Of a stretch of 64,000 nucleotides of DNA, positions 21,991 to 34,100 are shown piece after piece. This DNA comes from Siphonodentalium dalli (lineage: Eukaryota; Mollusca; Scaphopoda; Gadilida; Siphonodentaliidae), in NCBI GenBank assembly GCA_032622095.1, contig CP136068.1, positions 4,133,314 through 4,197,313 of the forward strand, given 5' to 3'. Positions within the stretch are counted from its first letter, which is position 1. Each line of letters starts with the position of its first letter. The notes beneath the pieces are model-generated. The model did not search any database. It saw only the letters and a program-made list of their open reading frames with translations, and was not told the DNA's origin. The position numbers and the translations under genes were made by a program.

Positions 21991-23549
21991 GAGTACAAAA
22001 GTAACAAGTGTTGTGTATGTAATAAAATTAGAACCATATATAAGTTTGACAATAGAAATATAAATACCCAAGCAGTTCAGTTCAGCCAATCAGCTTGCTG
22101 TGTTCTATTTTAGTCCTGGTCAGAATTCTGATCGGAGATCCAAAATGGCGATAGTCCATACCGGTCTATAATAACGACGTCCAAAGCAGAGCGATGGCAA
22201 GGTTTAAAGTCCGGGGACCAGTCAACATACTAGTATAGTTTTTCTGCAGATTATTTATTTACAGTCTCCATTGTATGTTTTTTTACAATCACAATAAAAT
22301 TATATTGCTTGTGAAGTTAGAGCGTTTGTTAGCGTGACAACTTTGGTAGAAAATATATGCAGGAGATAAAACTATCTACCAATTACAATATCTTACAATT
22401 CTAGATTATAGACCTACATGGCGAAAGCGCATGTAGATAAATCGGGGTTCCTACATTGACATTATTTACTGTATTCTCCCCTTAGCAGATACCGACCCCA
22501 TTCCCCTGATCCCTAGCAGAAACCCTGCCATATGGTGACTCATATATATAAGAGAATGCATTGGAAAGAAAGCCTCATCAAAGGATCTTATTTTTAAAAA
22601 TTTACTGGAATATTAAATTACGAATCTAAATAGACCATAATTTTGAAATTGAGTATGTCAGTGACTGTTTAACAATTTAAGAAATAACTCAACTTTCGAT
22701 AAATAAAGATGGTTTATCTCTTCCCAGAAAGTTTTATATAGATTCCGGGTATAAAATAGATATGAAATGAGGATACCTGTCATTTTAATTAGAATTTCTT
22801 ATCACGTCCGCGGGACAATTTTTAGGAGCTGTTTTTAGAACAGAAAGCACACAAAAACATTTGGAGCATACCAAGAAGGAGAACTGTTATATTGTTGTCA
22901 CCCTCAATCACAAGAAAATTGAATTTAGATTTCACCACAATATTTAATTACGATAAACATAAACACTTTAAATGCCTTTATAGGCAAATATTTATATAAC
23001 CTGTCTGTGTTACGCTAAATCCTGTTCGGTGATTGGTCAACTGCCAATTGGGTCACCCGTTTCATACCCTAATAACACAGATCGTAACACGGACATGACA
23101 TCACAAATTGTTAACCTAATCTGGCCTTAATCACTAAAAGGGGTCAGCAGAATAATTTGGCGTGCTTTTTAAAGTTCAGCCGAATTGCATGTGAAGCCAG
23201 TTATTTATATCGATTAGTTGCTAAGTGCTATGAAATCTTATATTGGGCTGACGTAATGTGCTGTGTGGGCTAGTCTCAAATTCTCGGCAGATATTGTGAA
23301 AATAAATGTGAATACCGGTACATTCAGATTTGTTATGGGAATAAATCATCAAAAAGAAATGGATATAGTGGGTGTATGTTATTGGATACAACTTTAGCGT
23401 TGGGGGACACATTTAGTGAAAACTACTTCGCTGTTCACACTATGTGCCCCAGCGACCACAATAAAAAGTAAAACAGGTTTCGTAAAAATTGGTCTGGAAT
23501 CCTGAATACATCTTTAATTAATTAATTAATGTTAACCTTCTGATTACAG
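21991..23549. other. Intron sequence with a half foldback
   Basis: 22538-22568 (atatataagagaatgcattgg) is a half copy of the foldback family at 47635 and 48836. No gene recognised in the rest. Confidence 0.5.
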
Positions 23550-24870
23550 TTTACCAGAATCCAGCTAATGGTTCCTGATGTCTCACTGATAATGAACGAC
23601 ACGAACCCGAGTCCTCAAAGGAGTCCAAACAAAAAACTGGCCCGTCAGCTCAGAACACTGCTCCGAAACCCATGAATGGCAGTGGATTCGTGCAACAAGT
23701 TTTACAAACACCCCCGCTAGAATCTCTGCACAGCATCAGAATATGAGGCTGCCCCAACATGGGATGACGGGTTCCCAGGGGTATCCACATTATCGGTATA
23801 ATAATGTGAATCCAGTGTCTTAAGGATATCTGGCTAATAGCCTAGACACCGACTTCAACAAATGTTCACAGACAGGTTGTTCCGTTAATGCGGCAAAACT
23901 GTGTGCCAAATGGTTATATAATCAAACTAATAATCCCCCGACTATGGTCAGTCAATCTAAAAACAGCATAGTCGAATCAACATGCGGGTATGGTTTCACA
24001 GCAGAATAACGATGAGGGTAGCTGGCCAACATATGGGCGTGGCCCCACAACTGATGGGCGTGGCCCCACAACATATGGGCGTTGTCCCACAACTGATGGG
24101 CATGTCTGCTCAACGAAATAAAATGATTAGAGGCGCTTCACAAATGATTGACGGTTTTATGCCCGTACCTCTGTGATAAATCAGCCGATTGGTTCACAAA
24201 GATCGACAGGACCTCAGCTGAACTATGTTACTCAGAACAATTATTCGGATTCAGTTCCTTCTCGGCTCTGCAGTCTGTTTCAGCTCAACCTAGAATGCAC
24301 CCTCCACCGATGCCACAAGCTTCATATACCATGAATCTGTACAGCAAACTCAAGGATATCCACGAGGTGTTCCTTCCCAGAATGCACCTGTACCTCAAGC
24401 AGTTCCACACCTAGTACCTCAATTCACATCTCAACCATCAACATCACAGCAAAACCTCATTCAGCATGGATATCTGCTGCAAATAATGCGTCAACCGATG
24501 ACTCAACCAAAGATTCAACCCATTAGTCAAGCTGTTGTGACTCGTCAAAACAAAATCCAGCAACAACTGTTGCCACATCATTCAACTCAAACTGGCCTTA
24601 ATCAGGACATCAACCAGCTCTTACTCAAACTAATATGGGACAGATGTTTCCAGTTCCGAGGTTTGCGATGCAGAAACCCGGGATTTCCTATATAACCCAT
24701 GGAGCCATTCGAGCGGTTTAATGGCCCTGACGTACAGGAGAATAGGTCAAGGTCGATTGAGGATCGTGGCCCCTGAGCGACCGACTCCCAGTCCTAATAT
24801 ATTAGGACATCTAACGCTAATGCTAACATCTCTGAATCATCTGTGCCGAATCTGACTGCCAGTTCAGTAG
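23550..24870 (+). pseudogene. STIL: STIL-like Gln/Pro-rich large exon, multiply frameshifted
   Basis: Acceptor 'tgattacag'. Open pieces in changing frames include ESSKESKQKTGPSAQNTAPK, ARISAQHQNMRLPQHGMTG, INQPIGSQRSTGPQLNYV, SAQPRMHPPPMPQASYTMN, QQTQGYPRGVPSQNAPVPQ, SQPSTSQQNLIQHGY and NANISESSVPNLTASS. The common Gln/Asn/Pro/Ser bias shows that one low-complexity protein region was broken by several indels. In STIL a long disordered region lies between the N-terminal domain and the coiled coil, which fits its place here. Individual homology cannot be shown for such sequence. A second diverged copy of the last ~60 bases follows at 24888-24950. Confidence 0.6.
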
Positions 24871-25490
24871 GTTAGTATATAACATCTGTGAATCGTATGT
24901 GCCAAATCTGACCACTAGATCAGCAGGGCTCTATATAACATCTCTGATGGCAATGTAACAAGAATTTCAGGAGTTTTTTTATATTAAAATCATTGCAAAA
25001 CAATAAATGTTGATTAAAAAAGCTGAGAATAATATCACTTGTGTTTGTGTCTGGGTATGTAATAAATATAGAGACTGTATACTCCCTATAGCCCAGAGCA
25101 AAAATACCTTACAGTTTGTTCATTGCATTCAATAAAATCTTTTCTATTAAAATAAACGTTTTCAATGTCACAGAATGCATTGATTTCTCAGTTAAAGCGC
25201 TGAGTTTATTACAGTTTATATGTTTATATACAGTTTTACTAAGACAAACAAATTAATCTTAGCTCAATCTTGCAGATAAAATATAAGAGGTGAAACCTAT
25301 AAGAACATCACCATGTCAAAATAAAAAAATATATATTAAAACAAGAATTCACATCAGAGATGTTGGGTCGAATTGCTTCGCCTAAGTTATTGTGCTCGTG
25401 ATAAAAATTCATAACAAATTTAACATATTTGTTCAAGTTATTGTGCTCAACGATAACGAAAATTAACTAATTAAGGGCCATAACTCCACC
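24871..25490. other. Intron sequence, nothing recognised
   Basis: AT-rich. Apart from the partial copy of the preceding exon's end near 24888-24950, no feature is seen. Confidence 0.5.
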
Positions 25491-25720
25491 CGTAACCTGG
25501 CCAGTTTTCGAACTCAATAAAGGCATTGTTGAGCAAGTATCATACACTAAATATCAACAATACAGATAATAATTTGTCCACCCACAATACATCGACCTGG
25601 CCAGTTTCCGAACTTGATCATGAAATTGTAGGTCAAGTCTCATATACTGAGAATATACCAAAGAATCCATTTGATATTTGTTCATTTTGGAGACACCTGA
25701 AGCCCACATGCCCTCAAATT
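25491..25720 (+). repeat. Dispersed repeat, two ~95-bp units
   Basis: 'cctggccagttttcgaactc' near 25496 and 'cctggccagtttccgaactt' near 25596 head two diverged units containing 'catacactaaatat' or 'catatactgagaatat'. Not coding. Confidence 0.65.
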
Positions 25721-25851
25721 GACCACTCCAAACTATAGGTGTTTTGGAAAACCCAACCAAAAAATTAAATTGTAAGCCTGCCTACCGACTTTTTTCTGAC
25801 ATGGAACCCCGACCAGACATTTAATTTTCTTTGGACCAATGTACAACAGTA

Positions 25852-26041
25852 CAGTCATTATGCATCTCGTTGATGTCTCATTGGATCGAACAGTAACTGG
25901 ATTCAGGTTCCCCCAGTGATTTATCAGTACAATCATTATGTGTCTTGTTTTAGGTGCTGTCTCGTTGGATAGCACGAACATTAACTGGAATCAGGTTCCC
26001 CCGGAGATTTATCAGTACAATCATTATGTGTCTTGTTTTAG
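25852..26041 (+). repeat. Tandem copies of the coiled-coil exon's start
   Basis: The acceptor and first ~66 exon bases occur three times: a diverged copy near 25852-25925, a close copy at 25954-26022, and the real exon start at 26042. Spacings between the shared 'ggagatttatcag'-type marks are 89 and 87 bp. The close copy has two extra bases (ctgtctcg against ctgtcg) and so is out of frame. Confidence 0.9.
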
Positions 26042-26547
26042 GTGCTGTCGTTGGATAGCACGAACATTAACTGGAATCAGGTTCCCCCGGAGATTTATCA
26101 GCTTCTTATGCAGCAGGACTCTCAGTTAAAGAAACTACAGTCTCAGATACACCACCTCTTAGTATCTCAACCTGACAATTCTCGCAATGATAATTCAATT
26201 GGTCAGAAATTGCAGCATGGCGTTGACACTTGTTTCATCGGAATAAACACAATGCTGTTTTATCCTGAGAAACCTTCCCATAATTCAGTGTTGCTGCAGA
26301 CGAGTCCGATGAGCATGTCTGCGAAAGGTGTGATCAGAGGCTTCAGTGCCGGAACAACTCCCACAGATATCCGACATCGAGGCGCACTCCCGCTAAACTC
26401 AATGGATCGAGATGAATGAGACTATGTTGATATGTCACAGGGTGACTTGCTGGCAGCTGTCAATAATTTAGCTTTCGAGAAAACAGTTGATAGTTCACAA
26501 TTGGACATGATTGTCGATTTACCAAGTTATCAGTCGTCTCCCAAAAG
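26042..26547 (+). pseudogene. STIL: STIL central coiled-coil exon
   Basis: Acceptor 'tcttgttttag', donor gtaaat. Reads VPPEIYQLLMQQDSQLKKLQ then SQIHHLLVSQ, the heptad-bearing coil that in vertebrates reads SPDAYRFLTEQDRQLRLLQ and self-associates in STIL. Then HGVDTCFIGINTMLFYP corresponds to vertebrate KGVSIAVSTGASLFW. A TGA at 26417-26419 interrupts the frame, which stays open beyond it to VDLPSYQSSPKR. The exon is 506 bp and ends in phase 2, matching the next exon. Only the coil and these short blocks are conserved. The assignment is strong and the function lost. Confidence 0.85.
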
Positions 26548-27413
26548 GTAAATTATATTTATATTAGCGTAAATTTAATTTATGTCACTTGTGCTTGCTA
26601 AGCCTTGCTATACGTCATGTACCGTCGGTACTCATTGTTTAGCCCCGGAAAATGAGTTGATTTTGTGATTTGTATGGAAGTATGGTCAGATTTATTGAGA
26701 AATGAGGATTTTTATCCAATCAGTCCGTGTGTAAGCAACTATCTTGAGCATGCTGTGAGTTTGTTTCCCTAATCATACCCCCACTTTCGAAGAAAATGGG
26801 GGGTATACTGGATTGACTGCGTCTGTCCGTCCGTCCGTCACGCTTTCTCCGTCCGTTTGTCCATCCGTCCATCCGTCCGACCTCATAACTCAAACAATTA
26901 TGAACCGATTTCAATAATTTTTTGTATGAAATCTCCTTAGGATGGTCTCTCCGCATGATGCTAATTGCGGTTCGGTCCGACTTTTTTTTTCAAGTTCCGC
27001 CTCTTTTTCGACTTATTAACTTTCCAACTTAATAACTTTAACAAATATGAACCGATTTCAATAATTTTTGGTATACAACTATACATGCTTCTCATAATAC
27101 CCTCTCTACATGATGTGGCTAGGGATTGGCTCAGACTGTTTTTCGTAATATTACACCTCATTTTCGACTTATTTTGACTTAGAAAATTATGTCTGACTTA
27201 ATAACTTTAACAAATATGAACCGATTTGAATAATTTTTTTGTACAAGCTTCTTGTGACACCATATCAATATTATTAGTCCGAATTTTTCTTTAAAGTTAA
27301 AAATCTTTTTTGTTGAGTTTACGGATAATGCGGGTTGAATTTGCCAAGGTGGGGGTATGCTAGCACTCGAGTGCACACCTCTTGTTATGCTCCATTTTCC
27401 GTATTTCTTTCAG
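26548..27413. other. Intron holding dispersed element M, copy 2
   Basis: 26776-27385 is a copy of the element at 3026-3563. It runs from 'gtatactggattgactgcgt' through 'cctcataactcaaac' to 'gtgcacacctcttgtt', and ends about 28 bp before the next exon. A reversed 'ataccccca...tggggggtat' pair at its head forms a small hairpin. Confidence 0.85.
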
Positions 27414-27506
27414 ATCCTTGAATTCCGACCTAGTCAAACAGTTTTCCTTTCCTAGTCCTGTGATTGCCAGTATGTACAACCAAGACAACTCGCAGATATT
27501 CGCAAG
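27414..27506 (+). pseudogene. STIL: STIL exon, FSFPSPVIASM segment
   Basis: Acceptor 'tatttctttcag', 93 bp, open. Together with the AG from the previous exon it reads RSLNSDLVKQFSFPSPVIAS then MYNQDNSQIFA. It is in phase with exon 26042-26547 and with the copy-B exon at 35169. The vertebrate counterpart is probably the PVFFPSGQLAESVSM stretch. The donor (gtttga) is weak. No disabling change lies within this exon. Confidence 0.7.
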
Positions 27507-27606
27507 GTTTGAACTATGGCCTTATTCTAGAATCAAATGAGTCCAATATGAACCATGTGCATGAGGATATATTGAAGTATAACAATTGGTATTATCTCTA
27601 TATATA

Positions 27607-27845
27607 AAAGAATAGGATCTGTCTATCATGTGCTCGAAGCACACACAGCGACCGCAAGCTGCTAACACACAGAGGGGCCACAGGCTGCTAACACACACAG
27701 GGGCCATTGGTTGTCACACATTTAGCCACTGAATACTATAAAACCATTGGTTGAATAGGATCTGTCTATCATGTGCTCGAAGCACACACAGTGGCCGCAA
27801 GCTGCTAACACACAGAGGGGCCATTGGTTGTCACACATTTAGCCA
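27607..27845 (+). repeat. Direct repeat of 'ggatctgtctatcatgtgct'
   Basis: The segment from 'aataggatctgtctatcatg' to 'cacacagaggggcca' occurs at about 27612-27715 and 27756-27825. It is joined to the 40-bp minisatellite that follows. Confidence 0.75.
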
Positions 27846-28190
27846 CTGAATACTATAAAACCATTGGTTGTCATATATTTAGACATGGAATACTAAAAAA
27901 CATTGGTTGTCATATATTTAGACATGGAATACTAAAAAACATTGGTGTCATACATTTAACCACGGAATACTATAAAACCATTGGGATGTCATACATTTAG
28001 ACATGGAATACTATAAAACCATTGGTTGTCACACATTTAGCCACAGAATACTATAAAACCATTGGTTGTCACACATTTAGTCACAGAATACTATAAAACC
28101 ATTGGTTGTCACAAATTTAGCCATATAATACTATAAAACCATTGGTTGTCACACATTTAGCCACAGAATATTATAAAACCATTTATTAAC
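27708..28190 (+). repeat. ~40-bp minisatellite, about 10 copies
   Basis: Core 'ttgtcacacatttagccaca' plus 'gaatactataaaaccattgg', with small indels. It begins within the repeat above and ends at 28185. Just after it, 28195-28235 resembles 24594-24625 (cttaaccaggacatcaacca), a scrap of the Gln-rich exon. Confidence 0.85.
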
Positions 28191-28867
28191 AATTAGCCGA
28201 AACAGGCCTTAACCAGGACATCAACCAGTATTCCGTGGATTGAAAGATTATGATTAAAGACATATTATGGACTTTCGGGTGCGTGAAACTGATACATTAG
28301 TACTCTGCGCTATGCCAACTGGGGGAAAGTAGCATACTACTAACATCACCCAAAAGCTGAAAGAAATCAACCATACAACTCCATAGAAAACACCGTCCGA
28401 ACTACGCTCAATTGTAACTATTTACATCTCGATTTGGGACGCAACAATCGGCGGTAAACTAACGAAAATGATACCGCCATCGATATTGATTGCATTTAAT
28501 AAGTATATAAGACTGACGGTGTATGTTGTAAATTTGGATTAATATTCGTAAAAATAACTACTTTGGGTAACATTATTCTCCATTTCTAATTGATCACCCA
28601 ACCGGAGTGTTTCACATCACTTTAAATTATATATCCTCACTTGTAGATTTGTAGACATATGTCACAATTTCATATTTCAATATTGGGGAGGGGTGGGGTA
28701 CTAGATTGTCCATCTAGCTGTCTGTCTGGGCTTATATCTAATGCTGTTTCCGCTATAATCTATAAATAGAGTTATTTGCCCTTTGAATTTCAATCTAGCT
28801 AGAGTTATTTTCCCTGGTATGTGAATATCAAAGTAAATGAGTTATCTCTCATGGTCTTTCTCCACAG

Positions 28868-28932
28868 AGTGAGAGTGACAACTCAGGATATGAAGCTGCT
28901 GTGACCAGAAGGATTACTACGATAAATTACTG
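28868..28932 (+). pseudogene. STIL: STIL-like exon in copy A (SGYEAAVTRR), frame-shifted
   Basis: Acceptor 'tttctccacag', donor gtcagt. From the middle on it reads SGYEAAVTRRITTINYW, but it is 65 bp against 63 bp in copy B, so it does not fit the phase of the preceding exon. Copy B keeps the phase. Vertebrate counterpart uncertain. Confidence 0.6.
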
Positions 28933-28940
28933 GTCAGTTT

Positions 28941-29021
28941 AAGCCACAGAGAGCCTCAAATAGATGGAAGCATGCAATATGGAGTGTTGTTTGCTCCAGT
29001 CTATGTGGGGCTCTCTATGGG
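28941..29021. repeat. Hairpin, ~31-bp stem, next to an exon donor
   Basis: 'ccacagagagcctc' and 'ggggctctctatggg' arms plus inner 'agatggaagca/tgctccagtct' pair across about 80 bp. It starts 9 bases after the splice donor of the exon at 28868. Four further copies are known in the window (30622, 30733, 35240, 36900). Confidence 0.8.
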
Positions 29022-30258
29022 TCAGTTTATCTATTCTAATAAAACTGTGTTTGTTTATCTATCCGGCTATGGGTGACCGAACAGCTTGAACCTCAGAGAT
29101 GAATTTGTTTACACCGAGGTAAATTGACCTGGGGAGTGTCATGGGGTAGGTACTGTTGACATCAGATGTCTTAAAAGCATACTAATTTATTATATACCCA
29201 AAATGGATGAAATAGGAAGTTCCATTAGATAGGTATCATTTACTCTGAAGTGGAACTTAAAAATTATATTATCATATATGAGCAATAAAGAGTGTTCCTT
29301 ATCAGCTTATACGATGTGTAGGAGAATTGGTATGCAGGGTTTAGGGGAATATCATGGGATAGATTGGTATGCAGGGTTCACCTGACCAGGGGAATATCAT
29401 GGGATAGATGTCTTTCACTTAAAGGGGGGGGGGGGTAATAAATTATATTAACATAAACGATAAATGAAGAGCGTTTATTATATGCTCAGAAGATATGTGG
29501 GAAAATTGGCGCACAGAAGTAATTTTATACGGACAGTGTCATTGGATAAGTGTTGTTAACCTCAGATGAATTGAAGAGGCACCATTAAATCATTAACAAT
29601 AAAGAGCGTTTCTTCGCCTGAGCAACACTTGGTATCTCAGCAAAAGTAAAAATCTCAATTTATATGACGTGAAGGACCCTAATAAGTTACTCATTGTTCA
29701 CCTGAGCTAACCCAGTTAGTTTAGTAGAATTTACCCCAGCAAAGTAAAAATCTCAATTTATGACTTGAGGGGCCACTAATAAGTTACTCATTGTTCACCT
29801 GAGCAACACCGGCTACCCCAGCTAGTTTAGTATAATTTACCCCAGCAAAAGTAAAAATCTCAAAAATGTGACAGGATATATGACATTTGTGGTCTGAATC
29901 ACACCGGCGATGTCAACATTAAATCAAATCTCAAATATAAATTTACAGAGCCCCAAATGTGTCCCAGAGTCAAGCCATGAAATAGATTCTGACATTTGCA
30001 GAATGAGGTGCCCAGAGGGTTAATTTAGTGATGCTATCCCACATACCTCATTTGGCTTAAGCCTCAACTGATATGGGAGACCTAGGATTAGATTGAAGTT
30101 CCCCAGTTTGAGGTTGCTGATTTTCACCCATTAATCACCTCAATTAAGCAATTTATCTTCTGCGAATTAAGGGATATAAAAACTGAACAGAAGGGAAAAA
30201 GTAACTGAAAATGATATTAATTTGAGATTATAGATATTCCAAGAAGATGAGGCTTAAG

Positions 30259-30352
30259 CACAATGAGGTCCCTGGAGGTGAATTTAGTCATGCTAACCCA
30301 CTGTGCAGGGTAGCATCACTAAATTCACATTCTGGGGGCCTCATTCTGTAAA
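30259..30352. repeat. Palindrome around 'tagcatcactaaattca'
   Basis: 'aatgaggtccctgg...gaatttagtcatgctaaccc' pairs with 'gggtagcatcactaaattc...gggggcctcatt'. Copies lie at 36499-36583 and 51816-51905, and half copies at 30001-30060 and 36234-36294. Confidence 0.8.
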
Positions 30353-30412
30353 TGTCCGACACAATTTGCCTAGATCACCATGAGGTTACTCACGCGTCCA
30401 TTAACCTTTCAG

Positions 30413-30602
30413 TCAAATATAAAGGAACTATTGAATCATCACTCTGACAGCACTGATGGTGACCTCCAGCCCCGGCTCATCAGGATTCAACAGAACCACA
30501 ATCTCCACTCACAGAACAGCTGGCCCACAATATCTCTTCTGAATTACCGATCCCCATCAAAGAAACTGCTAATCTTCTCGACAATATCCACTGATTTATC
30601 AT
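30413..30602 (+). pseudogene. STIL: STIL-like exon in copy A (KELLNHHSDS / LTEQLAHNISSEL)
   Basis: Acceptor 'aacctttcag', donor gtgagt. The first part reads SNIKELLNHHSDSTDGD. The second part, in another frame, reads DSTEPQSPLTEQLAHNISSE and KETANLLDNIH, then TGA. Compared with copy B, one base is missing at the 'cagccc(g)cgg' site. B lacks a different base. With both bases present the exon would be open throughout. Confidence 0.7.
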
Positions 30603-30621
30603 GTGAGTTCATGTGTTAGTA

Positions 30622-30812
30622 ACCCACAGGGAGCCTCACACAGATGGAAGCCTGCACTACATAGTGTCGTCGCCTCCATTCTATATGGGGCTCTCTGTGG
30701 GTAGATATTATCAAGTGAGTTCATGTGTTAGTAACCCACAGGGAGCCTCACAGATGGAAGCCTGCACTACATAGTGTCGTCTCCTCCATTCTATATGGGG
30801 CTCTCTGTGGGT
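30622..30812. repeat. Two tandem copies of donor-plus-hairpin
   Basis: A ~112-bp unit carrying 'gtgagttcatgtgttag' and the ~80-bp hairpin (acccacagggagcctca ... ggctctctgtgggt) is present twice after the exon at 30413, with hairpins at 30622-30702 and 30733-30812. Copy B has it once (36900-36979). Confidence 0.85.
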
Positions 30813-31168
30813 AGATATTATCAAGTGAGTTCATTTATAATAATTCCTACCTGCAAACGATATTTTCTCAACAATCATTCAATTTTTTAATAAATAAATT
30901 CAATACCTGATTTTCGTGTTGTTCTGAGTGTATACGTAAAGCATATACACTTAGAACAACCATACAATTTACTCAATACAAAACACCGTCTGAACTACGC
31001 TGAATTGTAACTATTTACATCTCGATTTGGGACGCAATAATCGGCGGTAAACTAACGAAAATGATACCGCCATCGATATTGATTGCATTTAATAAGTATA
31101 TAAGACTGACGGTGTGTGTTGTAAATTTGGATTAATATTCATAAAAATAACTACTTTGGGTAAGATTA

Positions 31169-34100
31169 TTCTCCATTTTTTTTTTTTTTTTTTTTAATAT
31201 TTTTATTGCGACAAAATATATAGTCTTACAAAACATAACGTTGACATTACACATGGTAGATTTGTATCAATAGAAATTCAGGAATATTGTATTGTGTAAT
31301 ATAATTTAACTTGTCATTTTCCCCCCATAATTTTGGACCCGGGTGGGGAAGGGGGGGGGGGGCAAAAGAAAAAACGACCAATGTTTTATTCACTATTCTA
31401 TATATAACGATGTATACTATAAGTTATTGTTCAAGTTTGTGTTGTATATTGCTGTTATTTGGAATCAGAAAATTGGATCTCTAATATTAATTATGTTACA
31501 CCAGCAGCATATATATTTGATTGCTTGCCGAAAACCAATGTCAGGGTGTGTTGGTGCTTTACGCAGGTTTTAGGGTTGGCATGTGCAGTCACACATTAAA
31601 TTAAAATAGTTCTTCTAGATAAGACCATCTTTGTTTAAATTTAGTGTATTGACCTTTATTATAATAAAAAACACGCTCAGAATGGAAATATAAACTAAGT
31701 TCTTTTTTAAGTCCGGTGAGGTTTGGCATAGAGTTATTCATCTTTGATCTATAAATGTGATATCTAACAAAGATAAGAAGGAATATTATCCAAGGACTGG
31801 TATATTTTCCAGGGCGGCTGCTAAATATTGCAGTTTCACGTGTGAGTTGTAATCTAGTACTCGTATTATGAAATACCCAACTTTCGACCGTATTCCAAAA
31901 ATATTGTATGTTTGGACATTCCCAGAAAATGTGAATGATCGATTCAGTATTAGATTTACAGAAGGTACATGAGTCGTCGTCAGATATTTTCATTTTTTTC
32001 AAAAGTTGTTTTGTACCGATGATATGTGTATTTATTCGGTATTGGAACCACTTAAGTTTGGTATCGGTGACGTAAATAAATGGGCATCTATATACTTCAG
32101 TCCAGAACTCGACATTATATGTTCGGTTCAACTTTCGTTCCCATTTACTTATTTGTTTATGGGGTGATTCAATTGGTAACATTGTTTTATACGTGGATTT
32201 AGCACTGTTCGGAGCAAGTAAATTTATTAATTGAAATGGTATATGAGGGCGCAAAACCCTGTCGCTTTTACTTAAAAATTTATCTCTTTTCTTGATTGAT
32301 TTTACAATTCCGTTAAAAGTTAGAAAGTCGATGTTTGTTTTGTGTAGAGCGTTAAATTATTCATGTGACAGGTACTTTCCTAAATTGTCTTGAAAATCGA
32401 ATATGTATATAAGCTTATCAGTCATGAACAGTTTCAATCGTGGCTTCACCAGTTTTACCGTATCCTCGAATCCTACTAAAGGTGTAGTGAGGAGATCACA
32501 TTGACTCACCGGTGCTAGTTTGTCACAGTACAGAATCCAGGCATTTACTACATCTTTCCAGAAATTGTTATCAAGTGTTTTAGATTGGTTTTTTAAAATT
32601 GTAGATGACATTAGATACCAACTATTACAAAATATACTACAAGAGTGTTCGAAAACTGTAACCCAGGAAGCCCGTTGTGTGATAGCTCGCTTAACCCATG
32701 ATATCTTCATAGAATTTATGAAAGTCTTAATATCAATCATTTTACACCCACCAGAAGCATAGTTCTGAGTGAGCAGTTTTCTACTTATTCTATCTGGACC
32801 TTGGTTCCAAATGAAACCAAAGAGCAGTTTATTTAAATTTTTTATATATTCATCTGTGGGGTTCGGTAGTGCAAGGAACAGGTGTACTAATTTTGAAATA
32901 GCTAGCGATTTGACAACAGTTATTTTACCGAGAACAGTTAGGTTACGTTTACTCCACATTGCCAGTATGTTCTTTAATTGCATAAGCCCGTTTGTAAAAT
33001 TTATGTCAATCATACGTTTAGTGTCATGATGAAATTCTATACCAAGTATTTTAAAGGTTTCTGGATTCCAGTTTAATTTCCATCGGTCACATATCTGTTC
33101 CGTGCTGTCTGCCTTTGTACCAATCCACACTGCGTGTGTTTTGTCATAGTTAATTTTTAGACCCGATACATATTTATAGTTATCAAGTACTTTCATAGCT
33201 GCTTCTAGAGACTCTGGTGACCCATCGAGGAAAAGAGATGTATCATCGGCATATTGCGACATTCTTATATTCTTATTACCAACATTGATACCATTTATGT
33301 TTTTTGAGAATCGTACCATAATACCAAGAATTTCTGCACATAATAAAAAAATATATGGGGATATTGGATCGCCTTGTCTACATCCTCTCTCTAAGTTGAA
33401 AAAGTCTGATATTTGCCCATTTAAATTTATACATGATGAAGTATCACAATATAAAGTCTTTATATAATCGATAAATGGTTGACTAAAATTAAAGTATTTT
33501 AGTACACTGTATATAAATTTCCAGGATATCGAATCAAATGCTTTTTCAAAATCTATCAATAGCAAGAGTCCCGGTATTTTATTTTGCTTTGTATGTAGCA
33601 TCATGTCCATCACTAGTCGAATATTCTCCCCAATATACCGTCCAGATATAAATCCGGTTTGATCTGAATGTATTAGAAATGGTAAAACTTGTTTTAATCT
33701 TTCAGATAGGACTCCTGTAAGAATTTTATATGTCACATTTAATAAGGATATTGGTCTCCAGTTTTTAAGAAATTGTCGTGGTTTGTTGTCTTTGGGGAGG
33801 AGTGTTACTATTCCCTGCCTCTGTGTAACAGATAGTTTTCCAACTTTCATGCCGTAGTTAAGTGATCTGACCAGGTAGGTTCCAACATCTCGCCAGAAGA
33901 ATTTAAAAAACTCTACAGAATATCCATCGTTTCCAGGGCATTTATTATTTTTCATTTTTTTCAAGTAATTTAGCGCTTCGCTGTAACTAATTTCTCCTTC
34001 CAAACATCGACCAGTCTCTAGCGTTAATTTATTTATTTCAACTTTGTCATTTATATCACACACGTTAGTTATTAAGTTATCAATGTTTAAGGAATGTGTT

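Larger units (their letters stand above)
28369..30956 (+). repeat. Tandem duplication, copy A
   Basis: The ~2.6-kb block from 'aaccatacaa' to 'acacttagaacaac' is repeated as copy B at 30957-37126. Copy A carries one exon of 65 bp (28868) and one of 190 bp (30413). It lacks the LINE and the Helitron that interrupt B. It also lacks ~170 bp of B near 29210 and has extra repeats near 29320-29430. Confidence 0.92.

Noticed and set aside
31601-32254. Separate 217-aa gene
   Set aside because: It is in frame with the upstream LINE ORF and split from it only by one TAA; its zinc-binding motif is the LINE C-terminus.
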